Below, piece after piece: positions 8,974-18,307 of a DNA stretch of 64,000 bases. The stretch is from NCBI RefSeq assembly GCF_937127095.1, contig NZ_CAKZLP010000024.1, positions 62,001-126,000 of the forward strand, written 5' to 3'. Each line of letters starts with the position of its first letter. Positions within the stretch are counted from its first letter, which is position 1. The translations under genes were made by a program, and so were the position numbers. The notes beneath the pieces are model-generated. The model saw only the letters and a list, made by a program, of their open reading frames with translations. It did not search any database and was not told where the DNA came from. The stretch comes from an uncultured Amphritea sp. (GTDB lineage Bacteria > Pseudomonadota > Gammaproteobacteria > Pseudomonadales > Balneatricaceae).

Positions 8974-9579
8974 ATGAATAAAGCTCCGGACTTCAAACAG
9001 AATCTGCGTCGACAGATGCGCAAATCGCGCCGCAGCTTAACCCCTGCCGAGCAGCGTCAACACGCTCATGGATTACTCGCAACCCTGCGCCGCCTGACTC
9101 AGTTCCGTCGTAGCCGGAGCATCGCGTTATACCTTGCCAGCGATGGCGAGATCAGTGCCGAACAGGTTATCCACTACTGCCACAAACTCGGTAAGCAATG
9201 CTTTCTGCCGGTACTTCACCCGATTCGCCACAACCGCCTCTGGTTTATTCAATACAATAAAGACACCCGTCTGACCAACAACATCTATGGTATTAAAGAA
9301 CCCGCACTGGTAAAGGCGCCACGACGCCCTGCCTGGGCATTAGACCTTGTCCTGCTTCCACTGGTGGCATTTGATGATGAGGGCGGTCGACTGGGGATGG
9401 GCGGTGGATACTATGATCGCACCTTTGCGTTTAAACAGGGCTGGCGCAAAGACAGGGGAACCCGGCTGATCGGGTTGGCGCATGATCTGCAAAAAGTTGA
9501 TCAACTGAAAACAGAAAGCTGGGACATACCACTCGAAGGCGTGGCCACCGAGCAACGTTTTTACCGCGCTGCCCGATAA
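8974..9579 (+). CDS. fau: 5-formyltetrahydrofolate cyclo-ligase
   Basis: ATP-dependent enzyme converting 5-formyl-THF to 5,10-methenyl-THF (YgfA/FAU1 family). The 201-residue protein has basic FKQNLRRQMRKSRRSL at the N terminus for ATP and the diagnostic C-terminal LGMGGGYYDRTF. I chose ATG 8974: an upstream in-frame TTG at 8938 would lie inside the 6S RNA and add a phenylalanine-rich tail. As in E. coli, it is co-transcribed with 6S RNA or read from its promoter. Confidence 0.93.
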   Translation: MNKAPDFKQNLRRQMRKSRRSLTPAEQRQHAHGLLATLRRLTQFRRSRSIALYLASDGEISAEQVIHYCHKLGKQCFLPVLHPIRHNRLWFIQYNKDTRLTNNIYGIKEPALVKAPRRPAWALDLVLLPLVAFDDEGGRLGMGGGYYDRTFAFKQGWRKDRGTRLIGLAHDLQKVDQLKTESWDIPLEGVATEQRFYRAAR

Positions 9580-9585
9580 CGGGAT

Positions 9586-9711
9586 TTAGTTGTTGAACAC
9601 CTGACCCACCAACGAAACAAACTCGATATCGGCATGACTGACACCCGTAAAAACGGTTCCCAGTACAAATACAACGATCAACACGGCAACTAGATCTGGT
9701 CCTTTTTTCAT
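9586..9711 (-). CDS. 41-residue single-pass membrane miniprotein
   Basis: A small intact ORF of 41 codons plus stop, converging on fau 6 bp past its stop. It starts MKKGPDLVAVLIVVFVLG, a Lys-rich N terminus followed by a hydrophobic segment of about 17 residues, and ends with a polar tail (SHADIEFVSLVGQVFNN). The composition fits a membrane-anchored miniprotein or a lipobox-less signal anchor. The ribosome binding site is weak (GAGCAG about 6 nt upstream). I do not recognise the family. Support is the clean ORF architecture only; conservation is untested. Confidence 0.5.
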   Translation of the reverse strand: MKKGPDLVAVLIVVFVLGTVFTGVSHADIEFVSLVGQVFNN

Positions 9712-9896
9712 TTTTTACTGCTCGGAAAGTTTAATTCACTAAGTCAAAAGCGCGCACATTCTTCCACAAAAGAAAAAAAACACAAGCATTTTTACTATGC
9801 CTTTTTAAGAAGTTACACGCACTTTATCGACAAATGCTTTAAAAGCTTAAGAAAAGACACCATTTTCATGAAATAAGTTCCATTTTTTTCAGAAAA

Positions 9897-10817
9897 TCAC
9901 AGAAAAAACGGAAAAATCGACAAAATAACCGGCATCATCACCATTGAGAGCAGTGTTTGTCCGGTAATGATCGCGGACATCAGCACCGCATCCCCACCCA
10001 ATTGTCGTGCAAGAATATAGGCTGAGGGAGCTGTTGGCAGCGCACTGAACAGCACCAGCACCTGAGTCACCTCAGGAGAGATTGCCAGCAAACGACATAT
10101 CAGCACCATCAGACAGGGAAACAGCAGCAGTTTGATTGCACTGCTGTAGATCACCGCGCCACCCGCCTGACGTAATGCCGTAAGGTTCAGTCCCGCACCC
10201 ACGGCCAGCAGAGCCAGAGGCAGCGCGATACCGCTCAGCAGTCCGGCCACCGATGCCACCATCCACGGCAAGCCCAGCCCACTAAGGTTGAGGAATATGC
10301 CCACAAAACAGGCAATAATCAGCGGATTTTTGACCACCGCCAGCAAGGCACTCATATAGCCCGCATCTTCACGGGTGTAGAGACTAAAAATAAGCACGCA
10401 CAGCAGATTCAGCAACGGCACCATCACCGCAATAATCACCGCAGCAACCGCCACCCCGGTATCACCGAATAAGGCAGCGCTGGACGCTAGTCCGACATAA
10501 GTATTAAAGCGCATTCCTCCCTGATATACAGAGGTAAAACGGCTGTTGGTCATTGGTTTTAGCCGCTGAATACTCAACAGTGTCAGCGTCCCGATAGACA
10601 TTAACAGCACAATCGCCAGCGCAACCTCAGCCACCGGAACGGCTCCGACATCGGCTAAGCTCAGTTTATAGACCAGCAGCGTCGGAAACAGCAGAAAGTA
10701 GATCAGTTTTTCGGCAGGCTCCCAAAAGCCATCACCGGGAAACCCGGCCCGACGGACAATATGCCCGACACATAACAGTGCAAAAACAGGCCATAAGGCA
10801 GTTAGAATCTCATTCAT
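9897..10817 (-). CDS. AEC (auxin efflux carrier) family transporter
   Basis: A 306-residue integral membrane protein of the AEC/bile-acid-arsenite superfamily with about ten hydrophobic segments. It begins with LTALWPVFALLCVGHIVRRA and contains MRFNTYVGLASSAALFGDTG and, near the C terminus, FSALPTAPSAYILARQLGGD, the family's discontinuous-helix regions. Bacterial members move malate, malonate or other small acids; the substrate here cannot be read from sequence. It stands alone, divergent from the GcvR-like gene. Confidence 0.88.
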   Translation of the reverse strand: MNEILTALWPVFALLCVGHIVRRAGFPGDGFWEPAEKLIYFLLFPTLLVYKLSLADVGAVPVAEVALAIVLLMSIGTLTLLSIQRLKPMTNSRFTSVYQGGMRFNTYVGLASSAALFGDTGVAVAAVIIAVMVPLLNLLCVLIFSLYTREDAGYMSALLAVVKNPLIIACFVGIFLNLSGLGLPWMVASVAGLLSGIALPLALLAVGAGLNLTALRQAGGAVIYSSAIKLLLFPCLMVLICRLLAISPEVTQVLVLFSALPTAPSAYILARQLGGDAVLMSAIITGQTLLSMVMMPVILSIFPFFL

Positions 10818-10921
10818 CTGTGTATATAATCCTTTAGCACTCAGGATAGGTCCCGTGACTGCTTTACCCGCTATGCACCCTACGACTGCAACCGTCTTAG
10901 CATAAATTGCGGGATTATGAG

Positions 10922-11015
10922 GTGATCCGGACTCATTGTCAGCACTTTTAGCACCACTTTTTTGCAGCGGCAGCTATGCTTCTGTCAGTGATCCGGATAA
11001 TGAGTCAGGACTCAT
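10922..11015. promoter_or_regulatory. Repeated and palindromic sites between AEC gene and gcvR-like gene
   Basis: Two copies of GTGATCCGGA (10922-10931 and 10988-10997) and a near-perfect palindrome ATGAGTC-AG-GACTCAT (11000-11015) lie in the 285-bp divergent spacer. The first copy is followed by ACTCAT, a half site of the palindrome. The layout looks like an operator region serving one or both genes. The regulator is unknown. Confidence 0.45.
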
Positions 11016-11102
11016 CCCAAGGAGCCAATAACAGGAAATGATCGCCGGCATCATAGGGGACAGCGATTCCGGTCTGGATATACTTTACAGGAGCAAACCA
11101 CA

Positions 11103-11615
11103 ATGACATCCCTCGTATTGACAATAATAGCCCGGGACAAACCCGGCCTGGTAGAACAACTGTCCCTGACCATCGCCAACAATGGCGGCAACTGGCTGGA
11201 AAGCAGCATGTCCCGTCTGGCGGGCAAGTTTGCCGGTATTCTGATTGTTTCCGTTGCCGAAGAACAGGCTGACATCCTACTCGATGCCCTGCGCAAACTG
11301 GAATCTCAGGGGCTCAAAGTGGTTGCCGAACGCAGCCAGGAAAGTGAAACCTTAACCGACAGTAACAATATCACTCTGGAACTGATCGGCCATGACAAGC
11401 CCGGTATCGTGCGGGAGATCTCTCAGGCACTGAGCCGTTACAATATCAATGTTGAACGACTCTCCACTGAGCTGGTCAGCGGTTCTATGTCGGCTGAGGA
11501 GTTGTTTAAAGCGGATGCGGATCTTACGGTGCCAGCGGGGGTTGATCTGGATGATCTGCAGCAGTCTCTGGAAGCGATTGCCAACGATCTGATGGTAGAT
11601 ATCACCCTCAACTGA
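11103..11615 (+). CDS. gcvR: GcvR-like tandem ACT-domain regulator
   Basis: A 170-residue protein made of two ACT domains: LVLTIIARDKPGLVEQLSLT (residues 3-22) and ITLELIGHDKPGIVREISQ (about 90-108). This is the architecture of GcvR, which in E. coli binds GcvA and represses the glycine cleavage operon in the absence of glycine. gcvTH lies 8 kb away, but no gcvA is visible here, so a different partner is possible. The ribosome binding site is ACAGGAG, 8-9 nt before ATG. Confidence 0.82.
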   Translation: MTSLVLTIIARDKPGLVEQLSLTIANNGGNWLESSMSRLAGKFAGILIVSVAEEQADILLDALRKLESQGLKVVAERSQESETLTDSNNITLELIGHDKPGIVREISQALSRYNINVERLSTELVSGSMSAEELFKADADLTVPAGVDLDDLQQSLEAIANDLMVDITLN

Positions 11616-11631
11616 TTCGCCCCTCTGGTGC

Positions 11632-11663
11632 AAAAAAGCCCGCATCGTGCGGGCTCCTTTGTT
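11632..11663. terminator. Bidirectional terminator between gcvR-like gene and first chemoreceptor
   Basis: Hairpin AGCCCGC-ATCGT-GCGGGCT flanked by A6 on the left and a T-rich run on the right. It can end both converging transcripts. Confidence 0.88.
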
Positions 11664-11673
11664 TGCCAGAGGA

Positions 11674-13656
11674 TCAGCTAATGGAGAAACGCGCCAACAA
11701 TGTTTGCTGCTGACGGGCCACATCCAGCAGCGTCTGACTGCTATCCGCAGCACCTTCGGCACCTTTTGAGGTTTCCGCAGCAGCAGTGCTGATGGAGACC
11801 AGCGTCTGGCTAACTTCGGCCACAGCATCCCGCTGCTCGTTTGCGGCGGTTTCGATATAGGTGTTCAACTCGCGAATATGCGCTACCGCATCGTTCATCG
11901 ATTTTAATACCCCGTGTGACCGCCCCGCCTGATCAACACAGTTCTGGGTTTGCGTATAACTCTGATCCATTACTTCGGACACCCGCTGTATGGCGTTCTG
12001 CATATTGCCCACCATACTCTGGATATCCTGAACCGAGTCACGGGTGCGCCCGGCAAGCGCCCTTACCTCATCTGCCACTACGGCAAAGCCACGCCCCTGC
12101 GAACCGGCACGCGCCGCTTCGATCGCCGCATTCAACGCCAGTAGGTTAGTTTTTTCCGCAATATCCTGAATCGTGGTCAGAATCATCACGATCTGATTGC
12201 CAAACGCCGCCATCTCTTTACTCACCCCCATCGCCTGATCAATCCCCTGCGCCTGGGTTTCAATACTACTGACGGTTTCCAGCATCTGCTGGCTGACATC
12301 CTGACTCAGTACTTCAAACTCATGCACCGCACTCAGAGTGGTTTTACTGTGCTCAGCCACTTCGGCAACACTGTGTTCCATCTCTACAGCAGCCGAGGAG
12401 GTTTGTTCCAACTGCATGCTTTGCATATTCATAGACAGGGTCGTCTGCTCACTGATCATGGCATTCTGATTGGCCACACTGGACAACCGCTCAGCGCCTT
12501 CAGCCACCTGTTTGAGGATATCCTTCAGCCCTGCAACAACCTCATTAAGATAACCACTCAGATCGCCAAACTCATCCTGACGGTACACCTCAAAAATAAC
12601 ATTCAGGTCACCCTCACGAAGCGCACCTAACCCAGTGTGAATATGCGATAACGGCCCACGAATCGTTCTCACCAGCACCACCGCGATGATCAGCGCAAAC
12701 AGTACCGCCCCTGCGGATAAGCCTAATATGCCGATATGACTGAAATTCACCAACTGCTGAGCTTCATCCCGCGCATTACCCGCCAGTTGATTGTTCGCTG
12801 CGATAAAGGCGTTCATCGACTCCCGTGCCTGAGCGATCAGCTGATCGGTCTGCTGCAGACTCTGCTCCAGCTTTACTGCGGACGCGGCCTGCTGGCGATA
12901 ATAGTCAACCAACCCACCTTCCTGATAAAGGTGATTGTTGATCGAAGTGATGGTGCGCTTCAATAGCTGAGCACTCGGCGCCACCGGCTCCACTGCCTGC
13001 AAGGCTGCAGTCAGTGAACCAGCGTCGTCCAGCAGTACCTTATTCAGTTTTTCAATATCATTGGTCCGTTGAAAGTCCACCAGCTGAAAGCGGCGCATAC
13101 GGAACTGTACTATCAGATCTTCCGCTTTTCTCAGCACCTCACCATCCACCCCGTTTTCATAGAGGGATTGAGTCCACAGATTCAGCGTATTGCCCAGCGA
13201 CTGGAAGTCGATCTCCGCCTGTCGGGTCTGGAACTCGAGAATCAATGCCTGCTTGCGGTCGTTCATCACCGCCTCAGTGATCTTAAAAAACTGCTCACTA
13301 GCCAGCTGCACTTCTTCAAGACTGGCTTTAAGCTCTGGGTTACCGGCTACTTTCTCCGTGACCTGCGCCTGTGTTTCATTGAACTGAACGATTCTGGCTT
13401 TAACCGCTTTCTTTTTACTATTCAGATCTTTAATCCGGTTCTGAGACAGTGCGGCAAAGAGTTCTGAGTTAACCTCTTCCAGATAGACCAGCTGCTGGAA
13501 GCTGCCCGAGAGTGACGGGATGACATTATCAGACACCGTGAAGAAATGGTTTGAGATGGTTCTGCTGCCAAGCAGACCACCCGCCCCGACGACGATGATA
13601 AAAATCACCATCAAAACAAAACCAGTGATAAGTTTGTGGGTGATATTCAGTCTCAT
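11674..13656 (-). CDS. Methyl-accepting chemotaxis protein, long helical sensor (paralogue 1)
   Basis: Transmembrane chemoreceptor of 660 residues. TM1 is at about 10-30 ([18 protein letters not shown]). A periplasmic all-helical domain of about 280 residues follows, a size fitting the helical bimodular (HBM) or long four-helix type. TM2 is at about 312-335, then HAMP, then the signalling hairpin with [18 protein letters not shown] and [18 protein letters not shown]. No C-terminal CheR-tethering pentapeptide is seen. I start it at MRLNITHK (ribosome site CCGGAG) because both sister genes start so; a further ATG lies 24 bp upstream. HBM receptors often sense organic acids; the ligand here is unknown. 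Confidence 0.93.
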   Translation of the reverse strand: MRLNITHKLITGFVLMVIFIIVVGAGGLLGSRTISNHFFTVSDNVIPSLSGSFQQLVYLEEVNSELFAALSQNRIKDLNSKKKAVKARIVQFNETQAQVTEKVAGNPELKASLEEVQLASEQFFKITEAVMNDRKQALILEFQTRQAEIDFQSLGNTLNLWTQSLYENGVDGEVLRKAEDLIVQFRMRRFQLVDFQRTNDIEKLNKVLLDDAGSLTAALQAVEPVAPSAQLLKRTITSINNHLYQEGGLVDYYRQQAASAVKLEQSLQQTDQLIAQARESMNAFIAANNQLAGNARDEAQQLVNFSHIGILGLSAGAVLFALIIAVVLVRTIRGPLSHIHTGLGALREGDLNVIFEVYRQDEFGDLSGYLNEVVAGLKDILKQVAEGAERLSSVANQNAMISEQTTLSMNMQSMQLEQTSSAAVEMEHSVAEVAEHSKTTLSAVHEFEVLSQDVSQQMLETVSSIETQAQGIDQAMGVSKEMAAFGNQIVMILTTIQDIAEKTNLLALNAAIEAARAGSQGRGFAVVADEVRALAGRTRDSVQDIQSMVGNMQNAIQRVSEVMDQSYTQTQNCVDQAGRSHGVLKSMNDAVAHIRELNTYIETAANEQRDAVAEVSQTLVSISTAAAETSKGAEGAADSSQTLLDVARQQQTLLARFSIS

Positions 13657-13776
13657 GTGTGCTCCGGCATCCAGCCTCATAACAAAGCTCGTGTTGATTG
13701 TTTTTCTATTGAAGGTATCCGCACCTGAAAGTCAATTTCCCCTGTATCAACGATCTTATTCGCTTTCTACAGCGGG

Positions 13777-13790
13777 GTAATAAAACTACA
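13777..13790 (-). promoter_or_regulatory. Shared 14-bp motif upstream of chemoreceptor 1
   Basis: TGTAGTTTTATTAC on the coding (minus) strand, 121 bp before the start. The identical sequence precedes paralogue 2 and a close variant precedes paralogue 3 at a similar distance. It is probably a promoter or activator element; I could not fit it cleanly to FliA or sigma54 consensus. Confidence 0.5.
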
Positions 13791-13839
13791 GAAAGCCACC
13801 AGGGAAACCCAGAGCGGCTATAGCGTCACCATAACACTG

Positions 13840-15819
13840 TCAGATCGAGAAACTCGCCAGTAACGACTGCTGCTGACGGGCAACATCAAGCAGTGTCTGA
13901 CTACTCTCAGCAGCACTTTCCGCCCCTTTAGTCGTCTCCGCTGCAGCGTTACTGATTGATACCAGTGTCTGACTGACTTCTGCCACCGCATCAGTCTGCT
14001 CACGGGAAGCTGTTTCGATAAAGGCATTAAGATCACGGATATGTGCAACCGCTTCATTCATTGCCTGAAGCACCACCTGCGACCTGCCCGCATGCTCAAC
14101 ACAGGTCTGGGTTTGCGTATAACTCTGATCCATCACCTCAGACACCCGCTGTATGGCGTTCTGCATATTGCCTACCATATCCTGAATATCCTGAACCGAA
14201 TCTGAGGTGCGCCCGGCAAGCGCCCTTACTTCATCGGCCACTACCGCGAAACCACGCCCCTGAGTACCAGCCCGCGCCGCTTCAATCGCCGCATTCAGCG
14301 CCAGTAGATTGGTTTTTTCAGCGATGTCCTTAATCGTTGTCAGAATCATTACGATCTGATTACCAAACGCAGACATCTCCCGGCTGACACCCATCGCCTG
14401 ATCGATCCCTCGGGCCTGGGTTTCAATACTGACAATGGTCTTCTGCATCTGCTGACTAACATCATTGCTCAGGCCTTCAAACTCATGCACCGCATTCAGT
14501 GTCGTTTTACTGTGCCCTGCTACTTCAGATACGCTATGTTCCATCTCAACTGCGGCAGATGAGGTCTGTTCCAGTTGCATACTTTGCATGTTCATAGACT
14601 CAGTCGTCTGCTGGCTTATGGTGGCATTATTGTTAGCAACCATCGATAGCCGTTCAGCGCCCTCTGCAATCTGCTGTAATATTGATTTAAGGCTTGCGAC
14701 AACCTCATTCAGATAACCACTCAGATCACCAAACTCATCCTGGCGGCTGACATCAAATACAACGGTTAGATCACCACCACGCACCGCGCTCAAACGTTCA
14801 CGGATATGCGCCAGCGGCACACGAATGGTCTGCACCAGCAAAAACGCAACAATCAAAGCAAAGATCACCGCACCTATCGACAGTGCAACGATCCACAACC
14901 GCCCGACATACACTTCCTGATCAGCCTGACTCTGCGCCTGATTGAGAATCTGGTTGTTCTTGGTGATAAAATCTTCAACGGCAGCACGGGTCTCTGCTAT
15001 CAGTTTATAAGTCTGCTGCAAACGAGCCACCTGAGCTTCCTCGGCAGCGCTCATAGTTCGCAGATAGGCAACCAGCCCTTCGTCGCCGTAGAACTGCTGT
15101 TCAAAAACATTAATGTCGTCCAGCGATGAACGGAACGGGCCACCTAAGCGAATAATCTCTTCATAACCGGTTCGAATATCGCCCTTTCGGGTTGCCAGAA
15201 CTTTATCCAGCCGGGCCATCGTTTTTGTCCGGGTGAAGTTCATCAGCCGGGAGCGGAAAATCCCCAGCGTTTTCGCTAATTCCTTGCCCGCCGCGGCAAC
15301 AGGGGTTCCGCTGTGATCAACCTGCAGCTTGCTTAGGGAGGTTGAAAGGGCATTGTCTACATTGCGCAGTTTGATATCCGCATCAATAATATGCCGCTCG
15401 TTATCGAGCATATTTTTCTGCTCCCCCAACACCGTGTCCGCCAGGGTAAAGTACTGATCGACCAGTACCGCCACCTGATTCAATGACTCAGTCAGCGCGG
15501 GATCATGGGACACACGGGCGGCTAATGCCTGCTGCTCAGTACTGAATGCTTCAAGCTGCTGTTTGAAAGACTCTCGCTGCAGGTTCAGCTCCCGAACCCG
15601 CTTCTGCGATAACGCAGCAAACAGCTCGTTGTTGGCTTCCTCCAGTCGCACCAGCTGCCGTAAGCCATCGGTCAGAGAGGGCACAACATTCTGCGTAACG
15701 TTCTGGAACTTTTGTGAAATCAGTTGGATGGCACCGACACCTCCGGCACCCACTACGATGATGAAAACTACCATCAGGACAAATCCAACAATCATTTTAT
15801 GGGTGATATTCAGTCTCAT
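13840..15819 (-). CDS. Methyl-accepting chemotaxis protein, long helical sensor (paralogue 2)
   Basis: A 659-residue chemoreceptor, paralogous to its neighbours. TM1 is in [20 protein letters not shown]. The periplasmic helical domain of about 280 residues is strongly diverged from the sisters. TM2 is near 312 ([20 protein letters not shown]), then HAMP ([20 protein letters not shown]) and the kinase-control hairpin [18 protein letters not shown]. The cytoplasmic half is nearly the same as in paralogues 1 and 3. It has its own spacer and upstream motif, so it is probably transcribed separately. Confidence 0.94.
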   Translation of the reverse strand: MRLNITHKMIVGFVLMVVFIIVVGAGGVGAIQLISQKFQNVTQNVVPSLTDGLRQLVRLEEANNELFAALSQKRVRELNLQRESFKQQLEAFSTEQQALAARVSHDPALTESLNQVAVLVDQYFTLADTVLGEQKNMLDNERHIIDADIKLRNVDNALSTSLSKLQVDHSGTPVAAAGKELAKTLGIFRSRLMNFTRTKTMARLDKVLATRKGDIRTGYEEIIRLGGPFRSSLDDINVFEQQFYGDEGLVAYLRTMSAAEEAQVARLQQTYKLIAETRAAVEDFITKNNQILNQAQSQADQEVYVGRLWIVALSIGAVIFALIVAFLLVQTIRVPLAHIRERLSAVRGGDLTVVFDVSRQDEFGDLSGYLNEVVASLKSILQQIAEGAERLSMVANNNATISQQTTESMNMQSMQLEQTSSAAVEMEHSVSEVAGHSKTTLNAVHEFEGLSNDVSQQMQKTIVSIETQARGIDQAMGVSREMSAFGNQIVMILTTIKDIAEKTNLLALNAAIEAARAGTQGRGFAVVADEVRALAGRTSDSVQDIQDMVGNMQNAIQRVSEVMDQSYTQTQTCVEHAGRSQVVLQAMNEAVAHIRDLNAFIETASREQTDAVAEVSQTLVSISNAAAETTKGAESAAESSQTLLDVARQQQSLLASFSI

Positions 15820-15947
15820 GTTTGCTCCACCGTTCCGGCTATCTGAGAAAGCTCTTGTAACGTGTGTATGTAATTAGGCATAGAATGTTTAATAGCTGAA
15901 TCTACCCTGTAGTTCAACTAAGGTGTTATACCAACATCCCAAGCTGG

Positions 15948-15961
15948 GTAATAAAACTACA
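15948..15961 (-). promoter_or_regulatory. Shared 14-bp motif upstream of chemoreceptor 2
   Basis: TGTAGTTTTATTAC on the minus strand, identical to the site before paralogue 1 and 129 bp before this start. Similarity to the paralogue 1 spacer extends a few bases either side and then is lost. Confidence 0.5.
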
Positions 15962-16082
15962 GAAAACTGCCAGGGCTGATCCGAAAATCCGTTTTTAGCG
16001 GTCGATAGTTATATCTGAACCGATGCCGACAATCCCTATTCAGTACGGATAAAGTCTCCATTAATGAAAGGCATAGAAAGAA

Positions 16083-16108
16083 AAAAACCGCATTAAGCGG
16101 CTTTTTAA
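16083..16108 (-). terminator. Terminator after chemoreceptor 3
   Basis: On the minus strand, AAAAAGCCGC-TTAAT-GCGGTTTTTTT: a GC-rich hairpin flanked by A and T runs, about 20 bp past the stop codon. Confidence 0.88.
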
Positions 16109-16125
16109 CTAAAGGTTTGATCATT

Positions 16126-18108
16126 TCAGCTGATTGCAAATCGCGCCAGTAACGCTTGCTGCTGCTGCGCCACACCCAGTAATTCCTGGCTGCTTGCTGA
16201 TGCACTGGCAGCCCCTTGCGAGGTTTCAGCTGCAGCGGTATTGATCGATACCAAAGTCTGACTGACCTCTGCCACTGCTTGCGCCTGCTCATTAGCAGCG
16301 GTCTCAATGAAGGCATTCAGGTCACGGATATGGAACACCGCATCATTCATCGACCGAAGCAATTCCTGTGACCGGCCAGCCTGCTCGACACAGTTCTGGG
16401 TTTGCTCAAAACTCTGATTCATCACCTCTGAGACCCGGGTAATCGCGTTTTGCATATTACCGACCATATCCTGAATATCCTGCACCGAGTCACGGGTACG
16501 ACCTGCCAGGCTTCGCACTTCATCCGCCACCACAGCAAACCCCCGACCCTGCTCTCCCGCCCGGGCAGCCTCTATCGCTGCATTCAACGCCAATAGATTG
16601 GTTTTTTCTGCTATATCCTGAATCGTCGTCAGAATCATAACGATCTGATTACCAAACGCCGACATCTCATTACTCACCCCCATCGCCTGATCGATACCTT
16701 TTGCCTGGGTTTCAATGCTGTCAATCGTATCAAGCATCTGCTGGCTGACGTTCTGGCTTAACGTCTCAAACTCATGCACTGCCTGTAAAGTGGTTTTACT
16801 ATGACGGGCAACCTCAGCAACACTGTGCTCCATCTCTACCGCAGCAGACGAGGTTTGCTCAAGTTTCATACCCTGTGAACTCATCGCGTCGGTGGTTTGC
16901 TGACTGATCGCTGCATTATTGTTGGCCACGCTGGATAACCGGTTTGCACCGATAGCGACTTGCTGAAGAATATCGCGAAGCCCTGCAACAACAGTATTCA
17001 GATAACGGCTCAGATCTCCGAATTCATCTTGTCGATGCACCTCAAACGTAACATTAAGATCGCCCTCATTCAGACGACTTAACCCTGTGTGTATATGCGC
17101 CAGTGGAGTACGAATCGTCTGTACCAAGGCAGCGGCAATCAAAACACCAAAGAAAACCGCGCCTAGAGACAGACCACCTATCCAGATACGCCCCAGAAAA
17201 ACCTCTTCATCCGTTTTATTATCTGCCTCTGACAACATTGCCCGATTCAGGGATATGAAGTTTTCCATAGCCGCCTGAGTCTGCTCTATCAACCCATAAG
17301 TCTGATTCAACTTTTCCGCCTGGTCAGCCTGAGCATTGGTCATCTGTCGCAAAACTGAAATTAACCCATCTTTGCCATACAAGTGATCCTGAATAGCGTT
17401 AATCTGGTCCAGTGCGAAGCGAAAGTTGCCACCCTTAGCGATAACCTCATCGTATCTTTCTGTCAGTTTTCCTGTACTGCTTTCGAGAAACTTATCCAGA
17501 GACGCCATATCCTGAGTACGTTTAAAATCCATCAGGCGGTAATTATAGGTAGCCATCATCCGGCCAACGGACTTAACAGCCTTAGCTGCCGGGGTGTCAC
17601 TCTCATCTAACAAAAATTTATTCAATGACCCGTTCAGTGAGCTTTCCAGTCCCCGATACTGAATGTCAGATTCGATGGCTAGCCGTTCAAGCAGAAGAAT
17701 ACGGCTCTGCTGGGTTAATGTCGTGTCCGCAAGAGCAAAATACTTTTCAACCAGATCATCAACGTTGTTCAGCGCGGTCACCAGTTCGTTCTGTCCTTTT
17801 ACCCGCTCGGCTAAAAGATTCTGATCCGACTTAAAGCTTTCCAGCTGTTCTTTGAACATCGTGCTCTGCTGGTTGAGGTCCTCAACTTTCGTTTGCGACA
17901 ACGCGGTAAACAGTTGACGACTTGTCGATTCCAGGCGGGTCTGTTGGCGCAGGCTACCGGTCAGTGAAGGCACAACATTATGCGCGACATCCTGAAACTG
18001 ATTCGATAGCAGATGAATAGCACCCAACCCACCCACTCCGACTACGATGATAAAAACGACCATCAAAGCAAAGCCAACAATCATCTTATGGGTGATATTT
18101 AGTCTCAT
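16126..18108 (-). CDS. Methyl-accepting chemotaxis protein, long helical sensor (paralogue 3)
   Basis: The third tandem chemoreceptor, 660 residues, with the same plan: [13 protein letters not shown] start, TM1, long periplasmic helical sensor, TM2 ([20 protein letters not shown]), HAMP and a signalling domain containing [20 protein letters not shown]. It has its own terminator downstream. The sensor domain differs from the sisters far more than the cytoplasmic part does, as expected when ligand range widens after duplication. The C-terminal [12 protein letters not shown] resembles the tails of the sisters. Confidence 0.94.
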   Translation of the reverse strand: MRLNITHKMIVGFALMVVFIIVVGVGGLGAIHLLSNQFQDVAHNVVPSLTGSLRQQTRLESTSRQLFTALSQTKVEDLNQQSTMFKEQLESFKSDQNLLAERVKGQNELVTALNNVDDLVEKYFALADTTLTQQSRILLLERLAIESDIQYRGLESSLNGSLNKFLLDESDTPAAKAVKSVGRMMATYNYRLMDFKRTQDMASLDKFLESSTGKLTERYDEVIAKGGNFRFALDQINAIQDHLYGKDGLISVLRQMTNAQADQAEKLNQTYGLIEQTQAAMENFISLNRAMLSEADNKTDEEVFLGRIWIGGLSLGAVFFGVLIAAALVQTIRTPLAHIHTGLSRLNEGDLNVTFEVHRQDEFGDLSRYLNTVVAGLRDILQQVAIGANRLSSVANNNAAISQQTTDAMSSQGMKLEQTSSAAVEMEHSVAEVARHSKTTLQAVHEFETLSQNVSQQMLDTIDSIETQAKGIDQAMGVSNEMSAFGNQIVMILTTIQDIAEKTNLLALNAAIEAARAGEQGRGFAVVADEVRSLAGRTRDSVQDIQDMVGNMQNAITRVSEVMNQSFEQTQNCVEQAGRSQELLRSMNDAVFHIRDLNAFIETAANEQAQAVAEVSQTLVSINTAAAETSQGAASASASSQELLGVAQQQQALLARFAIS

Positions 18109-18240
18109 TTGAACTCCGCTATCTAGTTATTATTTTGGCTCTTAACACTGCATTTTTACAATCGAGGGATAGCCTGGGCCTGGATCAGATAATTTACCTC
18201 AGCAGTGCTACCAACGACGTAAGTAAATACCCCAATATGA

Positions 18241-18254
18241 GTAATAAACTTACA
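18241..18254 (-). promoter_or_regulatory. Variant of the 14-bp motif upstream of chemoreceptor 3
   Basis: TGTAAGTTTATTAC on the minus strand, one base different from the other two copies, 133 bp before the start. It directly abuts the T run of the argH terminator. Confidence 0.42.
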
Positions 18255-18288
18255 AAAAAACCCGCTAAGGCGACAACCATAGCGGGTC
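18253..18288 (-). terminator. Terminator of argH
   Basis: Minus-strand hairpin ACCCGCTA / TAGCGGGT with a 12-nt loop, followed by seven T. It ends about 20 bp past argH and separates it from the chemoreceptor genes. Confidence 0.85.
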
Positions 18289-18307
18289 CGGTAAAGCATT
18301 TAGTTGA

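Noticed and set aside
13741..13800. FliA (sigma28) promoter before chemoreceptor 1
   Set aside because: GCGAATAA resembles a -10, but no TAAAG-type -35 at correct spacing, and the other two paralogues lack the match.
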